From positions 1,022,452 to 1,086,451 of the forward strand of contig JANPWX010000081.1 of the NCBI GenBank assembly GCA_024734555.1: a DNA stretch of 64,000 nucleotides. The letters are read 5' to 3'. Each line of letters begins with the position of its first letter. Position 1 is the stretch's first letter. The notes beneath the pieces were generated by a model, which ran no database searches, was not told the origin of the DNA, and was given only the letters and a program-made list of their open reading frames with translations. The translations under genes were made by a program, and so were the position numbers. This DNA comes from Trochalopteron elliotii (Eukaryota; Chordata; Aves; Passeriformes; Leiothrichidae). This document shows, piece by piece, positions 23,996 to 36,655 of this stretch.

Positions 23996-26900
23996 TGAGA
24001 AAAAAGTATTGTCAGATACAACAGCTTCATACACCTGTTACATTTACGGGAACCGAAAATGGGGTCCCTTAACGCATTTCAAGCATCTTAGAAGTGACTG
24101 GGTGAAGAGCAAAGGTGTCCCACTGGTTTAACTCAGACTTTTTTAGCAAATTGTCCTCAAAGATAGCAGTATCAGGATATGTCTTAATGCCTCTTTTAGA
24201 ATCCGGAATCACTTTTCCTATCTGTTCAGGGGAGGAGGGGGTAGAGTACTCCTTGGAGACAGATAAGCTCACAAAGGCACTGCTGAAGGCCCATACCTCT
24301 AACACATGCATTTTCCAAAAAATGTAAGTCTGATGAAATCTTTACTCAGCTGAAGTGAGTGATCTTATCGTCAGTGACCTGTGTCCTTCCCCACTTCACT
24401 CTGAATTCATTCTAGCAAAATGTCACTAAAATACTTTTCAGTTAAGATGAGGTGAGGGCATAGTGGGTTTTACATCTCTTGATAAATATGATCTTCACAT
24501 ACCTACTAGATTTAATGCACTATCAAACTCACAGTAATTTTACCCTACAGCAGCCTGAAAAATAATTTTTTCCCTGCTTCCCTGAAAACATCAGTATTTT
24601 AAAGTTGGTTCACCATTAGTTCATGACTGTATTCATATTTCTGGAGGATAGATCTGGGCAAGCACTAAAAAATCTTGCTAATGCAGTTTAGAGTTTGACA
24701 TTCATAGAGTATACTGAGTAAATTGGAAAAAAAGGATATGAAGTTAAGTCTGTTTCCATCCTTCAGGGGTCAGAATAACACTATGGCAACTCCTATGCAT
24801 TGCTACAGCTCTTAAAATTTTCAGAAATGTCCATTGCATACTCTCTGCCACACAAAATTACAGGCATGCTCTTGCCATTGATTCCTTACAGTACCCCTTG
24901 TGACACACAGGCTGCATACCTGTACCACCCATCTTCCAGGAAAGCACCATTGTCTCCAGCAGGTGTTATAAAACTGGTTCTGTAGAGGAGTAGGCACTGA
25001 CAGTGTGGGAATATATCACATGATACATGTAAAGTGGCAGGCAGCACGCAAGGATTTGCAAATTCAGGACAACAGAAAATTGTAAGCAATTAAGTTTTGC
25101 TTATAGATTAATTTTATTGTTATGCCAACTTGGTAAAAATAGAGGATTTTCAGCTCCAATACAATATCTCTTTAGTTTGCACCAAATGTAGCTTTTTTGA
25201 GAAGAAACTTTCCTTGCTGAAGTAAAGCTGTAACACTCAGACAAATGAAGAGAAAATGTGAAGAGAAATATTTACATAAAACATTCTCAGGCTCCAAATT
25301 TCAGACCACTGAAAGCAGTGAAAGTTTGGCCACCCACTCCTCACTATTGCTGGAGAGCTGGCTTTTAAGGAAAACAGCAGTGCATGAAGAATAATCTCAG
25401 TCCCTTCCTGTGAAAGAGCAGGCTTCTGACTGTCATTGTCACAGAAAACATTAGACTTGTTTTAGTGCTGATAGGAAAATTTGAAACAGGGCAGATCTTA
25501 ATGAAACTTTTTTACTATTCAGTGATATTCTTGTAATGTATTGGGAGTACTTTTTGTGGCCATTATGTTGACCCCATGTATTAGGAAAAAAATCCAAAAA
25601 GAAAAAAAAGCGTAACCAACTGAGGTTTTTCCTTCAGTATATTTGCACTTACAAAGAAGTGTTTGGATATATTTGTGTGTTTCATAACAGCTATGATATT
25701 TAGCAGCTGGGAATCTTTTTATTTTTATAGTTCACACTGCATGATAATATATGGCAATTGAAACATGAGGCTCTGATTAATATGATTAAAAACTAGCAAC
25801 TTATCTAGTGGTGCTGAAGTTGTAAAGTTTAATTATAGAAGCACCATTTGCACAGCTATAGGTAAGGTTGGGTCAGCATTTCTATTATAAACCTCTATGC
25901 TATTTCCATCCCTTGTGTCAGGGGTCCATGAAATAAGGAGAATTCACAGTAGAGACCATAATGGCTGTTTTAGGTTACTGTCGTGGCCTGTCAGGTCAGT
26001 AGTCCATGTGTTTCTTTAAGTCTTTATATGAATGTCTACAGCAGCACCAAAGGAGCCATTATTCTCTATCAATTCCAGTATATTCTTTTATTTTAGAATG
26101 TAATTAAATATGCAGTGATGGACCTCAGTGACTTAGTGACTCAGGAGGGATCATTTAACATTTCATTTTTTTAGGCACTTTCATACAGATTTCATACTAC
26201 TAAAAAAACCCAGATGAAATGCAGCAACTAATTATTTTTGTGACAGCTTAAAATTAATTTGCATTTAGGTGAAAACTTTTGGGGGGTGGCGAGGAAGAAG
26301 AGAATAATGAAGGTGAAAATTTGTGGGTTTTGAATGTTAATATACAAGCTTTGCATATTCCCCTGAGGTGGTCGCACATGGAACTCCATCCTGTGGAAGG
26401 GGATGACATCCCTGTGTCATTTGTCAAAGCTCTGTAAGACCAGGGCAAGGAAATCAGGTAGTGCTGGTTCTCTGTTTTAACACTGAGTAGGTCTCTTGTC
26501 TAGGTCTCACTGTACCTGTGTATTAAAAGCACTCCTAGGTCATTTCATGGCGTTATACAGAACACTATTTATGCCTCAGTAACTTGGTCTGAACAAATGA
26601 ACCAAGGGTATCAGTCTTACTGCTTTATGTGCTTTAAAGTTTCATGTTTATAGGAACAGCACACAGATGTAATGATAATCCTTAAATAGTCATAGCATCA
26701 ACTGCAGCATTTCCTCACAAAGACTTTTAAATTGGGAATTAAGTAGGAGAAAGGGAGAACATAAAAATATTTTGATTTTTACCAATGCAGTAGATATTGT
26801 TTCCATTTTATATTTTACTTCTGGGAGTAATTTAGGAAATGCTCAGTGTAGCTTACGAAAAGAAATACAGAAACCTAATTCATGTGTTGAGAAGGCCAAT

Positions 26901-28505
26901 ACCATCTATACAAATCTATATAATCAACAGGCAGACAAGGGGTAGTGGTGTCAGAAAGTTTTCTGTTCCCTGGTCCTTCACAACTGCCCACAGTGAATAG
27001 AGCATTGTGAAAGAGGAAGAAGATGGAGACTGCAGAATGGGGTAAAAGGGGGGCAGTGATGAAGTATCTTCTCTATCTTACGAGATGGATGATACATTGG
27101 ATGATTCTGAGATTCTGAATTATATATTCTGAGATGAAATATTTCTGTATTCCTCTTGTCTGTTCTAAAGAACATCTAAAGAACATCTGGGGATACCCAG
27201 ATGCTTAAAGTTGTTGCAGTTCCAAACTCCCACTGCTCTTTTTTTATTTTTTTTAAATTTTTTTTGAAAATTCTTAAAATCTTCAGTGCAAGGGCCATCC
27301 ACTTTTTGTTTTCATGCCTGTTTCCAGACACGGAGTGAGACGGTGATGTCTCACTTGAGGTAACTTGAAGTCCTTCTCCATAAAATAATAAATTAATGTC
27401 AGGAACATGAGAGAAAGAATGTTTTCTTTTAGGTGAAAAGACTGAAAAGGCCAATAATTTTAGAAAAGACTGATAGTTTGCAGAAATCAGACTTTGCTCT
27501 TACAAAGTACAAACCTTTGAATTTCCAACAAGGATCTCACAATGCTCTTGCAAGACTGACATCAAGGTAGTGCAACTGCTGTGTAAAGCCTCAATATTTC
27601 AGTTTCCTCTGTTAAGTTCACTTAGTAATGTGTGCTTGGAGTGTCAGGAGCAATTTCTTCTCAATCCCAACCAAAAGTTTAGACTGTTTCAGGGCAAATG
27701 AAGTCATAGTAATGTGCATCCATTGTCATATGCAGGAAAAGGCTTCTGCTGCTGGTGAGGAGTGGGCTTAACCAGCTCTGAGTTCCCTAACCATTTGCCT
27801 CTGATAGAGAATTGCTGTGCCTGAATGGTGTAAAGGACCTGCATGTACATTTGTGGCTGCCTACATCCCTTTGACGGTGCACCTTTACTGGATTAGTCTC
27901 TGAGCTCAGATCATATGCCTCAGGGATGATTCCTACACCAAGAAGATCTGTTGGTATGATGGAAACCTTGGGATAGAGCCACAATGTCTGCACAGGAATG
28001 TGTTTGGCCAGGATGCTTTTGTGTGGCACTGATCCCTGGCAGCAGTTTCAGCCCTGTGTCTGTCAGGTTGCTGCTCAGTGCACAGAATTTCAGGATGGCA
28101 GCAGAGCACAGCTGTTACCACACAGCACCTTGGCATTCTGCATCTTCGACTTTCCTTTAATGCTTTCTGTCTCTTCCCACATGAAAACTTTATTTTCCTC
28201 CCCCCACCCCCACCCACCAAACTCTTTTGCTCATTTTAGAATAACATAACTGGAAATGCATGTTGTCTCAGCAGGTTGTGCATGGGATGGAGATACATAT
28301 GTTTGTGTACCCATCTGTCAATAAATCTGCATGTGCAGTATACAGAGTTCATTTTATTCAACATCTCTTCCAGAACAGACAAGGTCTGAACTTTCTCTTA
28401 GACATTTCCTTGAGGGATCCCATAGCTGAATGTGGTGTGCTTACACTGATGTTAAATCAGGCTGGCTCATTGGCACTGTCTCTGCACATACATACATATT
28501 TAGTT
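23996..28505. other. Non-coding DNA downstream of the CpG island, no gene recognised
   Basis: No recognisable coding exon or repeat family was found. A 71-codon plus ORF (24115-24327) ends next to a donor-like AAT|GTAAGT at about 24323. Its translation matches nothing I know, so it is not called. There is a C-rich (CCCCAC)n tract at about 28200-28218. Confidence 0.5.
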
Positions 28506-28630
28506 ATCATAGAATCATAGAATATGCAGAATTGAAAGAAGCCCATCAGGATCATTGAGTCCAGCTCCTTGGCCCTGCACAGGACACCCCAAGAGTCACA
28601 CCATGTGCCTGAGAACATTGTCCAAACAAC
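28506..28630 (-). mobile_element. CR1 LINE fragment, 3' end
   Basis: It begins with ATCATAGAATCATAGAAT, the reverse complement of the octamer repeats that end avian CR1 elements. The degraded CR1 3'-UTR text follows (TTGAAAGAAGCCCATCAGG, then ATCATTGAGTCCAGCTCC). The element therefore runs on the minus strand with its 3' end at the left. It is heavily 5'-truncated, as usual for CR1, and has no coding content. Confidence 0.85.
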
Positions 28631-30939
28631 ACATATGAAAAGATTCCCTTGTGAAGAAAGAGGTGAAGGTTTTGTCTTATTCAGAAAAAAGGAGAAGATA
28701 CAGTATGGAAGAACAGGTGATGCAGGGAATATGAAGCCTATGGAAAGATACTTTGGCTTATCTTATATATTGTTTTCCTGATGACCAGTAAAATTTAATT
28801 GAGGAAAATGTAAAATGAGTAAAGGAAGGTACTTCTTTACATAGTTCATTCAAATCCTTTGTCTCTTATGGACAAGGATACAGTGAAGAGACAGCTCTGG
28901 TAGAATAGAATAGCTTGATAAAGACAAAGTTTTGAAAAGTTGCATTGTAATAGATACTAGATAAGAAGATTACCAGGCTGTGTAACAGATAGTTAGAAGG
29001 CTATCACCTTGTGTACCCCAGTTATGGTGAAATCAGTGTCTATGTATGTGTCTGTGATTTCTGAAGTGTTCAAGGATGCTTCTTCCAAAAGATAACATTG
29101 GAGGTCTGCTGTTGGTCTGTCTAGATGGACTGTGTGTTCTTGAGACTATAGTTCTTCACTCTCTGTTCATTTTACAAATCCAGCAATTGTAGTACTTCTT
29201 AATAAAGATTTTATTAATATTGGCTGAACAGCCTAATTTTGCTGTTTAAGTCCTCATTACTTGACTCCTGGTGCAAAACACAGTGATGGAAATGAAACTA
29301 CAGAGGCCTACTGCACTATGTGGGTATGGGATCCATCTCCAGCTCTATCATCTAATTTCCTAATTTTTGTTATTTTCTGTGGAAAAAGACCCTCATACTG
29401 CTTATGTTTAATAGGTTAACATTGATTACAAAAAGGAAATCTTCTGAAGTCTAACAGAATCCAATAAAGGCTTATTGTATTATTGACACTATAAACAGTC
29501 TTATTAATTTCCATCATTAAGGGATATGCAACCCCCATATTTTGTTAATTCATGGAAAGGAATGTCTAGTTTCTTAAAAGGTTGTTACACCATCCCTGGT
29601 CTCTGGTACTTTCAGTTGCTGTGATGGAAGACTCAAAAAGATCTTTAAAATCAGTCACTAAAAATATATGCAGTGTTGGTGTACATCCTGAGCTAATTCT
29701 TTCTGAAAAATTGTCAGGTTAATCAAAATACAGATAGGTTTCAGTCTTTAGTTAGTTTAACTTATCCTTTTTTGTCTCACTTCTTCAGTATATGTATTAT
29801 AATGTATAATTTATTTATTATGTATAATAATGTATATTCTTTCAAAGGACAGTCACATGGCTCAATGGAACTCTACTTCTACTTATCTCACTTTTGAGGG
29901 ACCTTCCTTAATTACTGTTTTCTCTTGATTTTGTTCATTTGTAGTATCACTTAATGCTTAAGACTTCCATATTAGCTAATGCAGTGTATGTCTTTTATTT
30001 CTTTGGTGGCTGAAATCAGGCCCTTTCACTAGTTCGAAATATTGCGTCTCTGTAAAACTTTGCTACATTTGTCCATACTTCCGTTTCTTGTCTCTAAACA
30101 CTGAAAGACAAACACATTCTGCCTTCTTGTATTTTTAAGTGCTTCATCTATTTATAATACAAACTCTTTGCTTAATATTTCTATTTTATGCTCTCTGAAG
30201 TAGGGTTAGAGAAAAAGTTAATTTCATCTTCCTACCTCAGTAGAAATTAAATTTTTTGCCAGCCCTTGGAAATCATAGAAAGTATTTCCATTCTTCCAGC
30301 CTCCAAGAAAAGAAGTAATTTCCATGTTGGTTGGAGGGTGGATTTTTTCATATTTTTTATTTATTTAGCACTTAGATTTTGGGAGGATTGAATCAAAAGA
30401 TGACATTTTAGACATAAAATTTTTATGAAAACATTTTCTGCTCAGTAGAAAATTAATCAGGGAAGATATTTTCAGGGTACTTAATGCAAGTTCTTAGCAG
30501 AACAGGACTCTCAGCTAAGGTCTTTAGATGCTAAATAATACAAATATGAAAATAGTATTGTGAGTCATACTACTGGGGGTGGCTGGGTCAGCTGCCTGTT
30601 TCCTAAATACTAATCAGTCATTTTAATTTGAGATTACTTCACTATTCATCTTCTCATTTCTCCCTGTTGCCTGAATTAATTAAATGTAAAATATGGATGG
30701 TCATGAATCAAAGGTAGCTTGTGGTTTTCCTTCTTTCTGCCAGGGTTCAGGTGTAACCCACCTGGTTATTAACAGAACAAAAACGTTAATAGCGACGGGG
30801 CTTTCTGGTTTTGATGCTGAACTTCAACTCTGCGTTTGCTCTTACTCATCAAGTCTTAATCCAGTGCCCGTGGCGTTGTGGGGAAGGCTGCTGTTGGTCT
30901 CAGTGTGTAGTGAATTAGATTTGGGAAGTCTAAAATCTT
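28631..30939. other. Non-coding DNA, no gene recognised
   Basis: AT-rich sequence with a TGTATAATAATGTAT-type low-complexity stretch at about 29790-29840. No coding or RNA feature could be supported. Confidence 0.5.
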
Positions 30940-31320
30940 AGCAGCGAGGTTCTGTGTTTCCTGCGGTGCAGAGCCATCACCTGCTGCCTGTTCGCAGGTA
31001 CTGCCTGCCTTCCCAGGAGCAGCTTTCCCACAGGGAGAGCCGGAGCAGGGCAGCTCCTGCTTCCCTGGGAGGAAATCCCAGCGGTGAGGGGATCTCGGGT
31101 TTCGTGCGTGAAACCTGTGCTGGTTTTTTTTCAGGTGTTGTTGCTGGGATTGAGCAGCCGTGCTGGGTGCCATCCTTTGGGCTAATTCCAGCTGACGGCT
31201 GTGGGCCGGGCTGGAGCGCAGCGCTCCGCGGGGACGCCGGCGGCATTTCCCCATCCCGGCAGGAATGCCCCGGCCAGCGGGCTCCGTGCCCGCCACAACC
31301 TGTCGCCTGGAGACCTGTGG
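30940..31320. promoter_or_regulatory. Second CpG/GC-rich block
   Basis: This is an isolated GC-rich island about 9 kb from the main CpG island. CpGs are densest at about 31195-31310 (GAGCGCAGCGCTCCGCGG and following). Overlapping ORFs on both strands (136-146 codons) are Ala/Pro/Gly/Arg-rich and unrecognised. A strong polypyrimidine-CAG acceptor-like site lies at about 31122-31134 (plus strand). It could be an alternative promoter or exon of the gene starting at 22 kb, an enhancer-associated CpG patch, or a fragment of a GC-rich repeat. Confidence 0.4.
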
Positions 31321-32513
31321 TTTCCATAGCTTTGTTTAATATGAGACATTTTGGTCTGCTCTGAAGATACTCGTGTGCGCTGATTTGGAATAATATTAAG
31401 TGAAGCAAGGGTAAACCGATTTCACACAGAATCGCCTGTCAGGGCTCTGTTTTGTCAAGAGTAATATTATTGGGACTCCACTGAAGCTGTTTCATTTGGC
31501 TTGCCAGATTGAGTCCAATGTGAACTTTCAACATAAATATTATTGCATTAATTTTAATGAATAAAGATCACAGACTTATTTAATTAACATAGCAAAAGCC
31601 ACTGTCAGCAAGCAAAGAAGTTATATTGCACAGCAACTCTAATGCAATCACAAGAGTACTTTATGGCTATGAGAATATAATTTTCTTGGTAAAAGCCTTT
31701 GATGTTTCTTTAAATATATAAAAATACAGGAAACATGTAAATAAGGCTTGCAAGCCATCTCAAATGCCTTGTGTTAAAATTAATCTTTTAGCTTTAATTT
31801 GTGTTCATTTTGATGGGTTTCAGATAATACTGAAACCCATATATTCATGCATATATGTACAAGCATGTATATAAATATAAGCAGAGGTATGCATGTGCAT
31901 ACATAACTTTTGTTATATAACCATAGGTGTTAATATTGAAAACACAACCATTATGCCAATTCTCATATGTTATTTTTATCATTTTATTTGGACGGTTAAG
32001 GGCTGTTTAACCACTAGAATTTTACTTTTCTTTTTGTGCTTTCCTGCCTGGTCCAAGTAGACAGAAAATGCTCCTTTAATTTGTTTTCAGGGAATTTAAG
32101 AGCACTATACTGGAGGTTTGCCTACACCACCCAGACCCACTGTGCAGTTTCACCTGCGTGTCTGGTTTAGACCTACACCTCTTTTTCCATCCAAGCTCCC
32201 TCATGCATTGCCACAGGAGCTGGTTCAAAGTTTCTGGAAGTCAAGGAGTCAAGGACCCACCAGTCACCTGTATGGCAGTATCTTGTCATGTGCAAGACAT
32301 GCTAGTGGCTCTGTGCTAGTCCTGAATTCATAACTCACAGGGAGTCTGTGTTTCATAATAGGGGAAGCTGTGGGCAGTACATCTCATAGTGTGGCAGGAG
32401 CTGCTTGCTGTGTAGACAGCTTTGGATGGCTATTGGAGTCAAGATTTTAATGTCTACTTTGGTGTGTTTAATCCCACACTGATAGGGAGTATGAAAACCA
32501 TCGCTTGAAACCT

Positions 32514-32536
32514 ATATAAATATATATATAGGTGTG

Positions 32537-32571
<35 letters not shown>

Positions 32572-32595
32572 ATATATGTGTGTGTATATGTATCT
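32514..32595. repeat. (TA)n/(TATG)n microsatellite
   Basis: A long run of TA dinucleotides is interspersed with TATG and TGTG units, with near-perfect self-complementarity over about 40 bases. It is likely length-variable and cruciform-prone. Confidence 0.85.
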
Positions 32596-34098
32596 AAGCC
32601 AGAGTCCAGTTTATTAATAAAGAAACCTGAATGCAGGAATGCAAATATATAATGTAGCCCAATGTATCAGGCTATATCAGTGCTGCCTGAAATATGTAAA
32701 TAAGCGAATTTATTTTTTATTTGGCAGGGACTGTGGTTCTACAGTCCTCACTTTGATTGTTATTTTTATTGACTTCTCAGAATGCTCTCAAATCAGCTTT
32801 CAACCTTATGCTTTGTTTTGATAAATGAGGATGACTGAATTTTCAACTAGAGACAGTTTACTATAGAATTATCTCGTATTTTTTCTACCAAGATTGGCAC
32901 AATATTCTTAGCTTAAAAAGGAAGTTCTTTTCTTTATTTATTCTTTTACTGGAAATTTATACTATAAAGGTTGTTGCAGGATAGAAGAAGAATACAGTAA
33001 AAATATAATACAGTAAGACTGTGTTCATATAATAGCAATTTTTTTCACCTGTAAACTTTATATTTTGTTTTGAGGATTATTTATTAAGGCTCTAATTAAA
33101 AAGAAAAAAACAACCCACCCAACTTCCCCCCAGAGAAAAGGGAAAGGGCACACCAGAAAGAAAACTAAATTTTTGTAATTAAATTTAAATACCTGTTTAT
33201 TTAAGTCCGTAACATGTTTTAAAATACAAACTGTCTTTCTGCTTATCTTAGAGGGTAGACAGACCTTCTTACTATTTAAAGGTTGTTTTTAGAATAGGTT
33301 CACTGTGAAGAGGTACAATTTTTGCTCAGTCCTTACCAAAGAATAAAATTAAACAAAATATGCTGTCAAGCAACACTCACTTTCCTTTAGGTGGTCAGAA
33401 ATAAAGTGGAGAACCATCACTGGTCTCAGTATCAAAGTTGTATATGCTTCTAGGGGTTTCCATAAAATTTAGTTTATGGAACTCAAGAGTTTTATAACAG
33501 AGTTATGAGAGTTTTGCATATGGAATAACTGATTTTAGCAGGAGGTTATGTTTTCTTGATGTCAGAAATTCTAGCTCACTTTTTCTGTTACGTGGTACGT
33601 GTGGTGCATAGCTTTCATGGTGGCTACACACATGAAACAGGAACTGATTTATCAGTTCCCATGAGTAAACAGCTTTGCATAGCTTTTTAAAGTGAAAAAT
33701 AAATTTTATTTGAAAACAAAGACATGGAGGAGAAAATATCCTTAAATGGTCCTTTATTTTATGTGCTGTGACACACAAATAAATCCATGAATTACCTTCA
33801 GCAATGTGGAATTTATTTATCTCTATCAGATGAGATGTTCTGGCTGTCACTAGTCACTGACAGTGATTGTGACACCCTGCTGCACACATTGCTTACATTA
33901 TACAAAAATTCTCTATTTATGTAGCGCGTTGTTCCTGAGATTTCATACCACAAGTGAACAATTAGCTGTATACCTGCCAGCTAAGATAACTGAGCTCTGC
34001 AATTAGATGGTGTGACAGGTTTTGATGAAATCCAGCCTCCTTCTAGAGGCAGATTGTGAGCTGGCAGTGCCTGGCTGGCAGGGAGTGTGTTGGGTGCC

Positions 34099-34120
34099 CC
34101 AGGTGGGTGGGTGGGTGGGC
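34099..34120. repeat. (GGTG)n short tandem repeat
   Basis: About five consecutive GGTG units lie inside a local GC-rich stretch. The purine-rich strand contains several GG/GGG runs and could weakly form a quadruplex. Confidence 0.7.
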
Positions 34121-34518
34121 AGGGTGTGCAGGCAGTGCCCCCAGGAAAGGAGCTTGGAAAGCCACAGGAGTGGTCAGCACAGCTGCCTTCCCATCTTGTG
34201 CTGCCCTGTAGTTACACGTCCTGTGCAGCAGCTGACAGGAGTGGGGGAGGCTGCTTCTAAGATGGATATTAAGGAAAAGCTATGAATAGTGAAGACACAG
34301 AGAAATCCTCAGTGTTGGTCAGTGGCCTCTGGCCTGACTTTGGTTTGGTCACATCTTTTCTGCTTTGTACACCATCCCTGAGGAGAGATTGCTGTCTCCT
34401 TGGCCAGTGTCAGCCTTGGTTCAACATCATGAAGGACAGCTTGGCTGTCCAAGGAGGCTGTCCCCACACTGCTGCATTCTGGGGCCTGCTGGCTAGGTGG
34501 CAAGGAAGGGGACCAGCT

Positions 34519-34585
34519 TGTGCTGGTTTTGGCTGGAATACTGTTAATTTTCTCCAGGTAGTGGAGAGCAGTTCATAGCCACACT
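34519..34585 (+). mobile_element. Fragment resembling the edge of an avian LTR
   Basis: The text TGTGCTGGTTTTGGCTGG followed by a diverged A-CTGTTAATTTTCT segment resembles the start of a common avian LTR family as I remember it. Similarity fades after about 65 bases, so it is either a small relic or a chance likeness. No target duplication or polyadenylation site was found. Confidence 0.4.
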
Positions 34586-35850
34586 GCCTGATGCCCATAC
34601 CCTCTCAGACAGGTTGCCGGGTTGACTTTGGGTTCCTTCTCAGCCACATGTGGGGGACTCCTAGTCACAGTTATTGCTGTTACAGGTGGGTTTTTTTATG
34701 TAGGTTTATGGGGTTATTTTTAGTTTTGTTTGTGTGAAGTACAGCTTCCCCTGCATTGTAGCTTCTTCAGACACAAAACTGGTAGATGTGTGTCCTAGCC
34801 TACAAGCTTAGGGATAGTGTCAGAGGACTGTTGAATACAGACCCCAAACCAAGCCTGTCACCTTGGTGTTAGAGGCAATCTGTGGAGTGAGCTCCCTTTC
34901 CTCACCTGTTGAGCCCAGAACCAGCAGTGAACTCACACCATGCAGTGTAGGTGATCCCTGTGAGGGAGTTTCCTCAAAGGCTGCGTGCTTGGCACTGCAG
35001 ACGTGTTGCCTGACTTGGATTCCCAGGAGCAGAATGGGGTGATAGCATTTCTCACCTCCCTGGCACACTGAGGGAACAGACAGATTAGAGACTGTGAGAT
35101 GTGAAGATATGGTAAGATGTGGTGTTTTGTGGTGTGATGAGAGTGCAAAAGACAGTCTCCTGTCTGAGAAGATGGATGAGTTCCCTTCAGTGAAGCATTA
35201 ACACGTGCTATATCCTTCCTCTGAAATGCGAGCTGGTTGTCACAGGCTCTGCAGTTGTTTCTGGGGATTTTAATATGCAGATGATACTTTCTGATTATCA
35301 CATTTTAAGACTCATGCACGCATGAAGAGGAATAGTGAAATGGAGAGGGGTAACCTAACTGAATAAGAAAAGCATAAACAGATTTTTTTCCCTGGGATAA
35401 ATTAGCTCGCTCTGAGCCTTACACATAGAAGCTCAGTCTGGCTACGTCTGAGTTTAGGAGATACCTATGTGTCTTTTTTTTAATTGCCCTTTGAAAAGCC
35501 CCGGAAACATGACTGTCATCACTGACGTGCTGTGGAGACAGGTCCTTGCAGTGTACTATTCCCCGTGCCTGTTTCTCTCCATCAGGCTGATCAGGTGTGT
35601 GCCTGCTGCACTCTGAGTCAGGACTAGGAAGGCAAATGGATCTCCAATGCAGGCTCCATTTGGGGCATCGCCCTGTAACACAGATACTCTTCAGAAGTAA
35701 GCTACAAAGCTTCTTGGTCTTGTACACTCCTTTCCACAAATTGCCCTGCCAAAAAAGGGCCAGTGTAACAAAGGTTTGGTGAAATAATTCCATACTTTTC
35801 ATCTGTAGGAAAGCTGCACTGCATTCAGCACTCTAGCAGATCATGTTTGT
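34586..35850. other. Non-coding DNA, no gene recognised
   Basis: Minus-strand ORFs at 34933-35301 (122 codons) and 35419-35802 (127 codons) are open but unrecognised. The second lies directly downstream, in transcription sense, of the broken reading frame at 35851-36655. It could belong to the same decayed transcript, but the frame and residue pattern are not convincing. An 8-T run at 35474-35481 could be the remnant of a minus-strand poly(A) tail; this is speculation. Confidence 0.4.
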
Positions 35851-36655
35851 TCAGCAGATTTCAATTAAAGGTGTTAGTGCTTTTACAGGCCAAGCTGGAC
35901 TTCTTCCAGAGCAGATTTTTATTTTCCACTCCATACATAGCTCCATAAAATGTCTTTGTACAGACAAAAATGTGCATCTGCCTATACCCTTAGAAAGCTT
36001 TTGTGATTAAATTGTGGAAGAAATTCTTTTACTTTGCCCTGTCTGAATTGGAAATAGCGTCTGCTTGTGGGAGGAAGCAGAGATTGTGTTTCAGTTTGGA
36101 TGGCAATAGGGATTTTAATGTTGGTGGAGGAATTACTATGATTTCTTTCTATTAAAAGATTGCCCATAATCACCCAGTTTCCATTTCTCTCTGTGTTGTG
36201 CGTGCTCAGAACCCATGCCATAGAGCTTACAAGAGAGAGAAATTGGATTGGGGCATCTGGGGAGCGCGAGGTAATAACAAAACCATATTGGCAACACTCT
36301 TGACAGTAGTCATCAGCTACCCTTCCCTTCTCAATTTTTCGTAGGCATCACAGTGGAGAAGGGATTTGAAGGAGCAGAGAATGGAGTTCATTGTCTCTTT
36401 AGTCTGCTCAAATGATCGAGGGAGGGTATAAAAAGCCACCTCAGGCTTAATTTTGTAGTAGCCAGTTCTCACAAATTGTCTGTCTGTAGGAAGAGCACAA
36501 AGCTTCAGCAATGCCAGGCCACCTGCAGATGTCACTGAAGAAGAATACAGCCCAGTTTTCACTGGACTATCAAAACAATTCACTTGCTCAAAATCACAGT
36601 GGTTCTGTAAGTTGATTTTAGCCACAGAAGAATAAATTTCTGCAAAAATCTCCAT
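35851..36655 (-). pseudogene. Broken unrecognised reading frame (possible retro-pseudogene or decayed exon)
   Basis: Three consecutive open stretches lie on the minus strand. Frame A runs from ATG at 36655 to a stop ending at 36317 (112 codons). Frame B is open from 36347 to a stop at 35982 (about 121 codons). Frame C is open from 36006 to 35851 (51 codons). Each overlaps the previous one by only about 25-31 bases, the pattern expected when single-base changes break one long ORF. The A/B shift coincides with a run of five As (36335-36339). Unlike the other ORFs here, the composition is protein-like: mixed charged and aromatic residues, few runs, and patterns such as GYYKIKPEVAFYTLPRSF in A and a CxxC pair (YCQECC) early in B. 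Frame C is the weakest part. I do not recognise the family and assign no function. An acceptor-like CAG at about 36672 leaves the possibility that A is an exon. Confidence 0.45.

Larger units (their letters stand above)
31321..34518. other. Non-coding DNA, no gene recognised
   Basis: An AT-rich stretch with homeodomain-type AT motifs (TTAATTAACAT, ATTAATTTTAATGA) is seen at about 31540-31640. TA-rich runs lie at about 31838-31910 and 32514-32595. A GC-richer segment at 34030-34260 includes a short GGTG repeat. No coding gene is recognised; the 87- and 98-codon ORFs near 34.0-34.6 kb show no domain. Confidence 0.5.

Noticed and set aside
24115..24327. ORF next to a donor-like GTAAGT just after the CpG island, considered as a first coding exon
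   Set aside because: A minus-strand ORF covers the same stretch, the translation is unrecognised and no acceptor-linked partner was found.
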